From an uncultured Duncaniella sp. (lineage in GTDB: Bacteria; Bacteroidota; Bacteroidia; Bacteroidales; Muribaculaceae): DNA of 64,000 nt. Location: contig CAJTQR010000004.1 in the NCBI GenBank assembly GCA_910578515.1, positions 248,001 through 312,000 on the forward strand, written 5' to 3'. The notes beneath the pieces were generated by a model. The model saw only the letters and a list, made by a program, of their open reading frames with translations. It did not search any database and had not been told where the DNA came from. Position numbers and translations under genes: made by a program. Shown here piece after piece: positions 1 to 8,710 of this stretch. Positions within the stretch are counted from its first letter, which is position 1. Each line of letters begins with the position of its first letter.

Positions 1-56
1 GAATATCCGTTTAGGGAAAGTGATAAAATCGCCCATCCAGGAGCTTATCACATCAG

Positions 57-602
57 CTATCTGATGATATAGTGGTGGCTTTCGGTGATAATCACATCCA
101 CTCTCACATCATGAGGGTCGGCATCAATCTCATCGACCAATTGAAAATCGTAAGCCACACCAACCTTACGGGCTTTGCTCTCGGCAAGCAAACGGTCATA
201 GTAACCTTTGCCTCGCCCCACACGGTTGCCGGCACGGTCATAAGCCACTGCGGGCACCACAATCATCTCCATATCGGTTATCGAGGATGTATCGTTGCCG
301 GTAGGCTCCTCGATATGAAACGAACCCAATGCGAGGCGTGATTCATCGTATGGAAGAATCTCCAGATTCACACCGTTGACCCTTGGAAGATAAAAATGCT
401 TCCGCGAGCTCCATTTACGTATGAAAGCCCTGGTGGACAATTCATCGGGCAAGGAGTGATACATGAGTATGCGGTCGGCAAGCATAAAGTCAGCCGTGCG
501 CTCAAGCAGATTGAACACACGTTCGGCTGCCGAACACTTTTCCTCCTCCGAAAGCAAGGTCTTACGCGCCTTGATGTTGCTGCGGATTTCTTCTTTTTTC
601 AT
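57..602 (-). CDS. 5-formyltetrahydrofolate cyclo-ligase
   Basis: This 181-residue protein has the normal length of the family, which converts 5-formyl-THF to 5,10-methenyl-THF using ATP in the cytoplasm. The basic N-terminus (MKKEEIRSNIKARK) and the C-terminal GRGKGYYDRLL motif, which binds the nucleotide phosphate, are both visible. It lies 29 bp downstream of the S41 protease gene on the same strand, so it is probably the last gene of a dCMP deaminase-protease-cyclo-ligase unit. Family assignment is firm from the motif. The operon is inferred from spacing only. Confidence 0.93.
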   Translation of the reverse strand: MKKEEIRSNIKARKTLLSEEEKCSAAERVFNLLERTADFMLADRILMYHSLPDELSTRAFIRKWSSRKHFYLPRVNGVNLEILPYDESRLALGSFHIEEPTGNDTSSITDMEMIVVPAVAYDRAGNRVGRGKGYYDRLLAESKARKVGVAYDFQLVDEIDADPHDVRVDVIITESHHYIIR

Positions 603-631
603 TTCAATGACATGGCTTGGAGCGTTATTTT

Positions 632-2284
632 TTATTCTGACGCCGATACCGTGTCGGGCTTAACCTCCGTCGCGGTAATCGGGAAAGCCGCTTTGCCTGA
701 ACTGATTGCCTCAACTGCCGTCACCACTGTGGGGTCACTCTCGTTGATTACCTCAAAGTAGCCGGACACACCGAGCAAATTACGGGCTATCATGGCTTTC
801 AGAGAGTTAACAAGCAGGTCATGTGAAATGTTTATAAGCGCCCAACGGGGGGTCACACCATTCTTTTTGGCATACGCCACGAAATCCTCGAGAAGCATAT
901 CGTCATCCGGAAGCATTTCCACCACCTCTGCCACAGTCTTACCCGCCTCAAGGCGTTGACGGTTACGGTCGGTGTAGTCAAAGGTATACTTCTGAATCAA
1001 TCCGGCATTCATCACATTGATGTAGTAGGAGGTCACACCTGCAGTGTCGTTGGGCACGAATATGTCGGGCATGATGCCACCGCCACCATATACTGTCCTG
1101 CCATGGAGTGTGGTGAACGCAAGGTCCTTGTTAAGCTTAATGGAGTCCACGTTATAGAACTCGCCATGTTCGTAGCGATTTATGATATCACGCTCATAGT
1201 CGGTGCCGGGTGCATAGGTCTTCTGTATGCAACGACCCGAGGGTGTATAATAACGGGCTATGGTGAGACGCAACGCACTACTGTCAGGTAATTCCATCTG
1301 ATTCTGCACCAAGCCTTTGCCAAATGAACGGCGACCCACCACGAGTCCGCGGTCATTATCCTGGATAGCGCCGGCAAAAATCTCGCTCGCGCTCGCCGAA
1401 ATCTCATCGAGAAGCACCACGAGTTCAAGGTCGCGGAATGTTCCGGTACCGTCACTTACGGTAGGCGATGTATCGCGGGTAGTCTTACCTTTCATTGACA
1501 CTATGGGTGAACCTGCGGGAAGAAATTCATTAGCCATCAGCACAGCCGGTTCCATGAAACCACCCGTGTTGCCGCGAAGGTCTATCACAAACTTCTGCGC
1601 GTCCTCAGCCAGCAGAGTCACCATCGAAGTAAGAAATTCGCTGTAGGTTGATGCCCCGAACTTATTAATCTTTATGTAACCCACTCCGGGCGAAAGAATA
1701 TAGGCAGCATCAATTGATGTCACAGGCACATCTCCACGAGTCACATCAAAGGACAGGAGCGACTTGGAGCTCGGGCGCTTGATGCCGAGTTTCACTATCG
1801 AACCCTTAGGTCCGCGCAGAGAACTTCTGACCTTTACGTCCGACCATTCCATACCTGCCACAACCGTGTCGTTTATCGACACAATCCTGTCGCCGGGAAG
1901 CAGTCCGACTTTCTCTGACGGACCGCCGGAGATTACCTCCAGCACATTTATAGTATCGTTAAGCATGTTGAACGAGATACCGATACCTGAAAAGGAACCG
2001 CCGAGTTCCTCGTTGACACCCTGCAAGTCACGTGCGGGGATATATACCGAGTGGGGGTCAAGACGTGAGAGCAATCCCGGAAGTGATGCTTCGAGAAGGC
2101 TGTCGGCGTCAACATCGTCCACATAATTGCTGTCGATTATACCGAGGATTGTCTCCAGCTTGGCTTTGGAATCCCACCTGCCGGAAGTGTTCATAAATGA
2201 TTTACCAATCCACATTCCCCCCACGAGAGCCACGGCAAGAGCAAGCGGCACCCATACGGAGGTGTTTTTAAAACGGTTATTCAT
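632..2284 (-). CDS. S41 family C-terminal processing peptidase
   Basis: The 550-residue protein has an N-terminal membrane anchor or signal segment (about residues 9-30), a PDZ domain (about 85-185) and an S41 protease domain. The catalytic pair is visible as Ser298 in ISASASEIF and Lys323 in SFGKGLVQ, 25 residues apart as in Tsp/CtpA. A C-terminal extension of roughly 170 residues after the protease core is commonly seen in Bacteroidetes members. The protein should act in the periplasm, cleaving proteins from their C-termini. It is flanked by dCMP deaminase upstream and the folate cyclo-ligase downstream on the same strand. Confidence 0.93.
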   Translation of the reverse strand: MNNRFKNTSVWVPLALAVALVGGMWIGKSFMNTSGRWDSKAKLETILGIIDSNYVDDVDADSLLEASLPGLLSRLDPHSVYIPARDLQGVNEELGGSFSGIGISFNMLNDTINVLEVISGGPSEKVGLLPGDRIVSINDTVVAGMEWSDVKVRSSLRGPKGSIVKLGIKRPSSKSLLSFDVTRGDVPVTSIDAAYILSPGVGYIKINKFGASTYSEFLTSMVTLLAEDAQKFVIDLRGNTGGFMEPAVLMANEFLPAGSPIVSMKGKTTRDTSPTVSDGTGTFRDLELVVLLDEISASASEIFAGAIQDNDRGLVVGRRSFGKGLVQNQMELPDSSALRLTIARYYTPSGRCIQKTYAPGTDYERDIINRYEHGEFYNVDSIKLNKDLAFTTLHGRTVYGGGGIMPDIFVPNDTAGVTSYYINVMNAGLIQKYTFDYTDRNRQRLEAGKTVAEVVEMLPDDDMLLEDFVAYAKKNGVTPRWALINISHDLLVNSLKAMIARNLLGVSGYFEVINESDPTVVTAVEAISSGKAAFPITATEVKPDTVSASE

Positions 2285-2364
2285 AGATATTTTCTCAGAA
2301 TTTTAGCTTCTTGATAAAAATGTGTTGTAGAGAGAAGAGCAAAGAAACAGATGAAAACGGACTA

Positions 2365-2796
2365 CTATTCCACATCGGGGAAATGGCAACATTCTACACC
2401 GGCACGCTTCAACAGTTCAATTCCATCAGTAATACGGTAAAGTTCATTGAAAACCACCCTTGTAATTCCAGCCTGAATTATAAGTTTGGCGCAATCAAGA
2501 CAGGGTGAAGCTGTGACATAGAGAGTGGAACCGTCGCTCGAATTGTTTGAACGCGCCACTTTTGTGATGGCATTTGCCTCCGCATGAAGCACATACGTCT
2601 TGGTCACACCATTCTCATCCTCACAGATGTTTTCAAATCCTGCCGGAGTACCGTTGAAACCATCGGAGATTATGGTACGCTCCTTAACCATGAGCGCCCC
2701 GACCTTGCGTCGTTCGCAATATGAGTTCTCAGCCCATATACGCGCCATTCTCAGATATCGTCTGTCGAGCAAATTCTGCTTTCCGGTATAATCCAT
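2365..2796 (-). CDS. dCMP deaminase family protein
   Basis: The 143-residue protein carries the zinc-dependent cytidine/deoxycytidylate deaminase signature: His71-Ala-Glu73 (HAEANAI) and Pro-Cys99-x-x-Cys102 (SPCLDC). The length fits a single-domain ComEB/dCMP deaminase, which makes dUMP for thymidylate synthesis. A Bacteroidetes -7 promoter box lies about 20 bp upstream, so it probably leads the unit that includes the S41 protease. Assignment to dCMP rather than another nucleotide substrate rests on overall resemblance. Confidence 0.92.
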   Translation of the reverse strand: MDYTGKQNLLDRRYLRMARIWAENSYCERRKVGALMVKERTIISDGFNGTPAGFENICEDENGVTKTYVLHAEANAITKVARSNNSSDGSTLYVTASPCLDCAKLIIQAGITRVVFNELYRITDGIELLKRAGVECCHFPDVE

Positions 2797-2815
2797 TTCG
2801 GTTGTTTTGAGAGTG

Positions 2816-2823
2816 CAAAGATA
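2816..2823 (-). promoter_or_regulatory. Bacteroidetes -7 promoter box for dCMP deaminase
   Basis: The minus-strand sequence TATCTTTG matches the TAnnTTTG element recognised by the primary sigma factor of Bacteroidetes. It lies 20 bp upstream of the dCMP deaminase start, predicting a short leader. No good TTTG -33 box is seen at the usual 19-21 bp spacing. Confidence 0.5.
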
Positions 2824-2868
2824 CGCATTTTTTTGTGGACCTATCGCAGTGTTTTACAAAAATTTTAC

Positions 2869-2876
2869 TACTTTTG
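2869..2876 (+). promoter_or_regulatory. Bacteroidetes -7 promoter box for META lipoprotein unit
   Basis: TACTTTTG on the plus strand matches TAnnTTTG and points toward the META lipoprotein gene at 3053. It would give a leader of about 170 nt. That leader contains a possible 7-bp stem (CTCCCGG at 2891-2897 with CCGGGAG at 2947-2953) and a 25-codon reading frame at 2973-3050. Confidence 0.45.
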
Positions 2877-2972
2877 TAATAAAATCATCCCTCCCGGAAA
2901 TAATATTGTAATCATCAAAAAATATAGCATGGGGATGTCGCACAAACCGGGAGCTTTGTATATTGTACTACT

Positions 2973-3050
2973 ATGAAGTATTACTATCCGGACGACAGCT
3001 TTGATTTTCTGTCTCCGAATTTGACTCACCAAGCTATTAAATTTTTATAA
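2973..3050 (+). CDS. possible 25-residue leader peptide
   Basis: An ATG-initiated frame of 25 codons ends with TAA two bases before the ATG of the META lipoprotein. The peptide is tyrosine/aspartate-rich at its start (MKYYYPDDSFDF) and matches no family I know. The tight spacing would allow translational coupling, but no ribosome binding site is evident and a frame this short can arise by chance. Confidence 0.2.
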   Translation: MKYYYPDDSFDFLSPNLTHQAIKFL

Positions 3051-3052
3051 TT

Positions 3053-3934
3053 ATGAAAGGTATATCATTACTAATCGCCACATTCTCTGTAACAGCACTT
3101 ATGACAGGATGTAATATTTTGAAAAAAGAAGGCACTACCGTCAACTCCGATTCAAAAATTGTAAAGACCACCACAGTGACCACACCCGAAACCCCGGCAC
3201 GTCCCGTGACCGACGAATTTTTAGGTGAATGGTCAATCACTGAGATATATGGCGACAAAGTGACAGTAAACGGTGAAAATCACCCCAAACTCTCCTTCCA
3301 GCTCTCGGAAGATGTGCCCGGCGCCCTCATGGTAATCGGCTTCAACGGCTGCAATTACCTCAACGGCACATGGAAAGTGACCACAGCAGGCATTGAACCT
3401 GCCGGTGCATTCGCCTCAACTATGCGCGCATGTCAGGACGCTCCTTATGAATTTATCATGAACAAGGCGCTCGACCAGGTGACCGGCTACACTTTCGGTC
3501 CCGACTCAACCCTTGAGCTGAAAAACGAAAGCAACGGCACCGTGATGAAGCTCCGCAAACGTCTGCTCTCATTCCTCAACGGCGCTTGGAAAATCGACAC
3601 CATCAACGGCACAAAAGTACCTGCCTCAGCCGATGTGAAAGTGGTGATTGATGTGGATGAATGCAAGATTCATGGCAATGCCGGCTGCAATCTGCTCAAC
3701 GGCGATGTGATAGTCAATCTCGACAAGGGTGATGGCATTGAGTTCAAGAATCTCGCCACAACACGTATGACTTGTCCCGATATCGCTACCGAACAACAGT
3801 TCCTCCTCGCTCTTGAAGAGGTTGACACCGCAGTGCAAGGCGCTACAGCCAACAATGCAGTGATGAAAAACTCACAGGGCAAGACAGTGCTCACCATGCA
3901 CCGCATCTCTGCCGAGGAACTCGGTGACATGTAA
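3053..3934 (+). CDS. lipoprotein with two META domains
   Basis: The 293-residue protein begins with a lipoprotein signal (LMTGC, Cys20). Two tandem META (HslJ-like) domains follow, at about residues 55-165 and 175-290. Each repeats the pattern 'G.W.I..I.G' followed by 'GCN.LNG' and a later Met-x-Cys (ATRMTCPD in the second copy). META domains occur in heat-shock and envelope-associated lipoproteins whose biochemical role is unsettled. It starts a run of plus-strand genes and ends 22 bp before the M24 peptidase. I infer a periplasmic or outer-membrane location. Confidence 0.85.
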   Translation: MKGISLLIATFSVTALMTGCNILKKEGTTVNSDSKIVKTTTVTTPETPARPVTDEFLGEWSITEIYGDKVTVNGENHPKLSFQLSEDVPGALMVIGFNGCNYLNGTWKVTTAGIEPAGAFASTMRACQDAPYEFIMNKALDQVTGYTFGPDSTLELKNESNGTVMKLRKRLLSFLNGAWKIDTINGTKVPASADVKVVIDVDECKIHGNAGCNLLNGDVIVNLDKGDGIEFKNLATTRMTCPDIATEQQFLLALEEVDTAVQGATANNAVMKNSQGKTVLTMHRISAEELGDM

Positions 3935-3956
3935 TCACTTATCCAACTGACACAGA

Positions 3957-5147
3957 ATGAAACCTATTGATATAAACCATCTCCTGCTGCTGGAGCATGA
4001 CGAGTTTTGCCGGCGTATCGGCAAGGTGCGCGCATGCATGGCGGAAATGGGGATGAAAGCCCTCCTGGTCAACGACAACGCCAACACATATTACCTCACC
4101 GGTCGCGTATATGCCGGTTTCGTATATGTACCGCTTGAAGGTGAGGTGATATTCTTTGTAAAACGTCCGGTGAAGCTGACCGGCGATGGTGTGGTATATA
4201 TCCGGAAACCGGAAGAGATGACCGAAACCATCGGACTGAACGTCCCGGAGACCATCGGGCTTGAACTTGATGTGACCCCCTACTCAGCAGTGGAGAGACT
4301 GAAAAAGCTTTTCCCGCAGAGTTCCTTGCTCAATGCCTCACAGGTGTTGCGTAAGGCTCGCTCACAGAAGACTGAGGTGGAGATTGACATGATTCGCCGC
4401 TCAGGTGTGAAGCATGTGCATGTCTACAGTCGCATCCCCCATCTCTACACCGAAGGCATGACCGACATGGAGCTTCAGGTTGAGATTGAAAAACTGAGTC
4501 GTCTTGAAGGATGCCTCGGACAGTTCCGCATCAGCGGCGACTCGATGGAGCTATATATGGGAAATGTGCTGGTCGGTGAAAACGCCGACTCCCCGTCGCC
4601 CTACGACTTCGCAATGGGAGGCGCCGGACTCGACCCGTCGCTACCGGTAGGTGCCAACGATACCGAAATCAAACCGGGCAACACCGTAATGGTGGATATG
4701 AATGGTAATTTTGACGGTTACATGACCGACATGACCCGTGTATATGCCCTCGGCGATATAGGAGAACTTGCCGTAAAAGCCCATCAATGCTCCATTGATA
4801 TCCACCGTGAACTCGTGGGCATGATGAAACCCGGAGCTGAGGCGAAAGCCCTCTATGCCCGTGCCGAAGAGATGGTAAAGGAAGCCGGGCTGCATGAATT
4901 TTTCATGGGACATTGCCAGCATGCCGGATTCATCGGTCACGGAATAGGAATAGAAATCAACGAGCTCCCGGTGATAGCACCCCGCAGCCGCGACCTCATA
5001 GCCGAGGGAAATGTCATAGCTCTCGAACCGAAATTCGTGATACCCCATGTGGGAGCTGTAGGCATTGAGAATACCTATGCTGTCTATGCCGACCGCGTGG
5101 AATGTCTGACACCTGCGCCCGAGGCTATCAGTTATTTCCTGATTTAG
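3957..5147 (+). CDS. M24 family Xaa-Pro peptidase-like protein
   Basis: The 396-residue protein has an N-terminal creatinase-like domain (about 1-150) and a C-terminal pita-bread M24 domain. Metal-ligand motifs visible are MVDMNGNFDGYMTDMTR (two Asp), GHGIGIEI (His), ALEPKF (Glu) and GIENTYAV (Glu), so an active dinuclear metallopeptidase is expected. Aminopeptidase P-type enzymes remove residues preceding proline, and it probably acts in the cytoplasm because no signal peptide is seen. It sits between the META lipoprotein and the CCA-adding enzyme with short gaps. Confidence 0.9.
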   Translation: MKPIDINHLLLLEHDEFCRRIGKVRACMAEMGMKALLVNDNANTYYLTGRVYAGFVYVPLEGEVIFFVKRPVKLTGDGVVYIRKPEEMTETIGLNVPETIGLELDVTPYSAVERLKKLFPQSSLLNASQVLRKARSQKTEVEIDMIRRSGVKHVHVYSRIPHLYTEGMTDMELQVEIEKLSRLEGCLGQFRISGDSMELYMGNVLVGENADSPSPYDFAMGGAGLDPSLPVGANDTEIKPGNTVMVDMNGNFDGYMTDMTRVYALGDIGELAVKAHQCSIDIHRELVGMMKPGAEAKALYARAEEMVKEAGLHEFFMGHCQHAGFIGHGIGIEINELPVIAPRSRDLIAEGNVIALEPKFVIPHVGAVGIENTYAVYADRVECLTPAPEAISYFLI

Positions 5148-5184
5148 AACTTATCCAGATTTGATTTCTGAGGACCAATCATTG

Positions 5185-6615
5185 ATGCAATCATTTGAAA
5201 CTGTAATAAAGAAGCTTGACACCAAGCTTTTTCATGCCATAGGCGAGGCGGCGGATTCCATCTGCCGCCCCTGTTATGCCGTGGGGGGGTGTGTACGCGA
5301 CCTCTTCCTTGACCGACCGTCGAAGGATATCGACTTCGTCACCGTGGGAAGCGGCATTGAACTGGCGCAGATAGTAGCCGAACGACTTGGCAAAGGCACC
5401 CACCTCAGTGTATTCAGAAATTTCGGCACAGCGCAGGTGAAACGCCGCGACATTGAGCTGGAATTTGTGGGCGCACGCAAGGAGTCCTACGACCGTAACT
5501 CCCGCAAACCTGTGGTGGAGGATGGCACTCTCGAGGAGGACCTGTCGCGCCGCGACTTCACCATCAACGCCATGGCAATCCAAATCAACACCGAGGGTTT
5601 CGGCACACTGGTCGACCTGTTTGACGGACGTGGCGACATGGAGCGTAGAATCCTGCGCACACCGCTCGACCCCGACATAACATTCAGCGATGACCCGCTC
5701 CGCATGATGCGTGCCATACGCTTTGCCACCCAGCTCCAGTTTGAAATCTATCCTGCCACCTTCGAGGCTATACGCCGCAATGCCGAGCGTATAAAGATTA
5801 TATCCAAGGAGCGTGTGGTGGATGAGCTGATGAAAATCATGGCTTCGCCCAAACCGTCCATAGGGTGGGATTTGCTCCTCAGCTCAGGGCTGCTTCAGCT
5901 AATATTCCCCGAACTCGCAGCCATGAAGGGGGTGCAGGTGGTAAACGGAAGAGGTCATAAGGATAATTTCTACCATACCCTCGCCGTGCTCGACAATGTA
6001 GCTGCAAAAAGCGACAATGTGTGGCTACGTTGGGCCGCGCTGATGCACGATATTGCCAAACCGGTCACCAAACGCTGGGATGACAAAATAGGCTGGACCT
6101 TCCACAATCACAATTTCATCGGAGCCAAGATGGTGCCACGGATTTTCCGGAACATGCGTCTGCCACAGGATACGAAGATGAAATATGTGGCGAAACTTGT
6201 GGAGCTCCACATGCGCCCCATCGCCTTGGTGGAGGATGAAGTGACCGACTCGGCGGTGCGACGTCTCATCAATGATGCCGGCGATGACCTTGAAGACCTG
6301 ATGGCACTCTGCGAGGCTGACATAACATCGAAAAATCAGGAAAAAGTGCGCCGTATTCTCGACAATTTCACCCTTGTCCGCAACAAAATGGTGGACCTCA
6401 ACGAGCGTGACCACATAAGGAATTTCGCACCTCCGGTCGACGGAAACGAGATAATGGAGACATTCGGCATCGCAGGCGGTCCTCTAATCGGTAAAATCAA
6501 AAGCGCCATCAAGAATGCAATCCTCGATGGTGTTATCCACAACGACTATGAGGAAGCCCGTCAGCTCATGCTTGAGCTCGCAGCGGCCGAAGGGCTTAAA
6601 CCTATTGACAAATAA
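5185..6615 (+). CDS. cca: CCA tRNA nucleotidyltransferase with HD domain
   Basis: This is a class II tRNA nucleotidyltransferase that adds or repairs the 3' CCA of tRNAs. The GGCVRDLFLDRPSKDIDFV segment contains the GGxVRD and DxD catalytic motifs. An RNA-binding helical region follows, and then an HD domain (ALMHDIAKPV). I chose the ATG at 5185, which has an AGGA about 14 bases upstream. An in-frame TTG at 5161 would add eight residues. The total length of about 476 residues is normal for HD-containing forms. It lies just downstream of the M24 peptidase and upstream of queD. Confidence 0.93.
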   Translation: MQSFETVIKKLDTKLFHAIGEAADSICRPCYAVGGCVRDLFLDRPSKDIDFVTVGSGIELAQIVAERLGKGTHLSVFRNFGTAQVKRRDIELEFVGARKESYDRNSRKPVVEDGTLEEDLSRRDFTINAMAIQINTEGFGTLVDLFDGRGDMERRILRTPLDPDITFSDDPLRMMRAIRFATQLQFEIYPATFEAIRRNAERIKIISKERVVDELMKIMASPKPSIGWDLLLSSGLLQLIFPELAAMKGVQVVNGRGHKDNFYHTLAVLDNVAAKSDNVWLRWAALMHDIAKPVTKRWDDKIGWTFHNHNFIGAKMVPRIFRNMRLPQDTKMKYVAKLVELHMRPIALVEDEVTDSAVRRLINDAGDDLEDLMALCEADITSKNQEKVRRILDNFTLVRNKMVDLNERDHIRNFAPPVDGNEIMETFGIAGGPLIGKIKSAIKNAILDGVIHNDYEEARQLMLELAAAEGLKPIDK

Positions 6616-6636
6616 GACTAAATATCAGATACAGAG

Positions 6637-6975
6637 ATGTACTATATAACCAAACGATTTGAACTGGCGGGATGCCACCGGCTTGAGCTCTCCTACGAGA
6701 GCAAGTGCAGCCGGATGCATGGACACAACTGGATTGTCACCGTGCATTGCCGCGCCAAGGAGCTCAACAGCGACGGTATGGTGGTGGATTTCTCCCACAT
6801 CAAAGAGCGTATCACCGGTTACCTTGACCACGGTAATTTCAACGAGCTCCTCCCCTTCAATCCTACCGCCGAGAATATAGCCCGATGGATATGCGAGCAA
6901 ATACCCCACTGCTACCGTGTGGATGTGCAGGAAAGCGAGGGTAACACAGCAAGCTATACCTCCATAGACGATTGA
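6637..6975 (+). CDS. queD: 6-carboxytetrahydropterin synthase
   Basis: The 112-residue protein has the PTPS/QueD zinc ligands His14 (GCHRLEL), His28 and His30 (MHGHNW) and the catalytic Cys24 (SKCSRMHG). It converts dihydroneopterin triphosphate to 6-carboxytetrahydropterin in the queuosine/preQ0 pathway. The next gene, 24 bp downstream, is queE, which performs the following step, so the pathway assignment is strongly supported by context. queC and queF are not in the window. tgt, which uses the end product, is at 50,907-52,037. Confidence 0.95.
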   Translation: MYYITKRFELAGCHRLELSYESKCSRMHGHNWIVTVHCRAKELNSDGMVVDFSHIKERITGYLDHGNFNELLPFNPTAENIARWICEQIPHCYRVDVQESEGNTASYTSIDD

Positions 6976-6999
6976 TTCACCCAAACGCACCACACACCA

Positions 7000-7566
7000 A
7001 TGTATCGCGTTAACGAAATATTCTATTCCCTTCAGGGAGAAGGCTACTTTACCGGAACTCCGGCCGTGTTCCTGCGTTTCAGCGGCTGCAACCTCAAGTG
7101 CGGTTTCTGCGACACCCGCCATGAGGAATACTCAGAAATGACCGCAGGCGAAATTCTGGAGAAAATCTCAGCCTACCCTTCCCGCCATATCATAATAACG
7201 GGAGGAGAACCCTCACTGCAGCTTGACAGCATGCTGGTAAGCCTGCTCCACGACGCAGGATTTTTCATACAGGTAGAGACAAACGGCACACATCGGCTCC
7301 CGGAAGATATAGATTGGGTGACATGCTCACCTAAAGGGAGCAACGAGGTGAAACTACGCCATATTGACGAGCTGAAAGTAGTGTATCTGGGACAGGATGT
7401 GGAGGCTATCGCCAGCGCTGTCAATGCGTTCCATTACTTCCTGCAGCCATGCTCATCGCCCGAATATCCCGATGGCTCCAACACTGCCGAAACCATAGCC
7501 TACATACTTTCCCATCCCCATTGGCGCCTGTCGCTCCAGACTCACAAACTGCTCGATATCCAATAA
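7000..7566 (+). CDS. queE: 7-carboxy-7-deazaguanine synthase
   Basis: A small radical SAM enzyme of 188 residues. The cluster motif CNLKCGFC places Cys30, Cys34 and Cys37 (CxxxCxxC). The GGEPSLQ motif that contacts SAM and the SPKGSNEV segment are typical of QueE. It makes 7-carboxy-7-deazaguanine from the QueD product. It follows queD directly, with a 24-bp gap and the same strand. Confidence 0.95.
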   Translation: MYRVNEIFYSLQGEGYFTGTPAVFLRFSGCNLKCGFCDTRHEEYSEMTAGEILEKISAYPSRHIIITGGEPSLQLDSMLVSLLHDAGFFIQVETNGTHRLPEDIDWVTCSPKGSNEVKLRHIDELKVVYLGQDVEAIASAVNAFHYFLQPCSSPEYPDGSNTAETIAYILSHPHWRLSLQTHKLLDIQ

Positions 7567-7639
7567 TTGCGACAGGATTCCGCATCCGAGACAACCATCG
7601 ATTTATCATCGTTGTTAATATTAGGTAAGATATTGACAC

Positions 7640-8707
7640 ATGAATAAATCCGCCACATCCCAGCCATTGCATCACGACCGCCTCGCCTTAGCGGGACGTA
7701 TACTGAAGATAGTAATGTCGGTCGGCATCTCCGCCGGACTGATTATATGGCTGTTCCATAAAGTCAACATCCATCAGGTGGAAAGTATCATTCGTCAGGG
7801 AGTTGACTACCGCTACATCATCGCCATGATGTTGATTACCATGCTTTCGCACATCATCCGCGGTATCCGTTGGGGCATCCAGCTCCGTGCAGCCGGAATC
7901 CCGCGCATACCGGTGGTGGCAGAGAGTGTATCAATCTTCGGAGCTTACGCTTTGAACCTCGTCTTTCCGTTTCTTGGTGAGGCTTGGCGTTGTGTGTATA
8001 TCTCCAAACGCGAGAACTGCAAACTCTCCACAGTGGTGGGCACCGACCTTGGCGACCGCGCCTCGGACGGTATAATGATACTGCTGCTGGTGTTCCTGAC
8101 CATGTTTGTGGCCCGCTCATCAATTGACAAATTCCTTGACAAATATCCCCTCGGCGAGAGTATCGACCGCATCACCACCGATGGCGTGATGTGGATATCA
8201 ATAGCTGTCATCATTGCCCTGCTGATTGTCGGTGACCACCTGTTTCGTAACACCAAGTTCGTTCAGGGTATCAATCTGAGCATACGCCGCATGTGGGACG
8301 GGTTCCGTGTACTCTTCCACATGAAAGGCACCGGAATGTACATCGTACTCACATTCGGTATATGGATATGCTACTACCTCGAGGCATACGTATGTTTCTT
8401 TGCATTTCCTTTCACACGCGAACTGGTGACCGGCGACGGTTATTGGTTAGGTCTTGTGCCTGGACTGGTAGTGTTTGTATTCGGTTCATGCAGCATGGGA
8501 GTGCCATCAAACGGAGGTCTCGGACCTTGGAACATCGCCGTGATGTTTGCCCTCAGTCTCTTCGGCATCAAGGAGAGCGACGGTGCCGCCTACTCAATAG
8601 TATGCTGGAGTTTCCAGACAATCATGCTAATAGCCTGCGGTATATTCAGCGCCTTCTATATCATGCTCTCCAACCGGAAGTTAAAACAAAATGACATAAA
8701 AGGATAG
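7640..8707 (+). CDS. flippase-like integral membrane protein (UPF0104/LPG synthase TM family)
   Basis: The 355-residue protein has about eight hydrophobic membrane segments and resembles the lysylphosphatidylglycerol synthase transmembrane (UPF0104) family. Conserved features are the N-terminal HIIRGIRWGIQL segment, EAWRCVYISKRE, and the glycine-rich C-terminal MGVPSNGGLGPWNIA. Bacteroidetes homologues are usually annotated as flippase-like proteins of unknown substrate. It is the last plus-strand gene before the minus-strand serine protease, whose stop codon lies only 4 bp away (convergent). Confidence 0.82.
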   Translation: MNKSATSQPLHHDRLALAGRILKIVMSVGISAGLIIWLFHKVNIHQVESIIRQGVDYRYIIAMMLITMLSHIIRGIRWGIQLRAAGIPRIPVVAESVSIFGAYALNLVFPFLGEAWRCVYISKRENCKLSTVVGTDLGDRASDGIMILLLVFLTMFVARSSIDKFLDKYPLGESIDRITTDGVMWISIAVIIALLIVGDHLFRNTKFVQGINLSIRRMWDGFRVLFHMKGTGMYIVLTFGIWICYYLEAYVCFFAFPFTRELVTGDGYWLGLVPGLVVFVFGSCSMGVPSNGGLGPWNIAVMFALSLFGIKESDGAAYSIVCWSFQTIMLIACGIFSAFYIMLSNRKLKQNDIKG

Positions 8708-8710
8708 TCC

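Noticed and set aside
6625..7122. 165-codon minus-strand frame
   Set aside because: It is antisense to queD and the start of queE, both of which have intact catalytic motifs.
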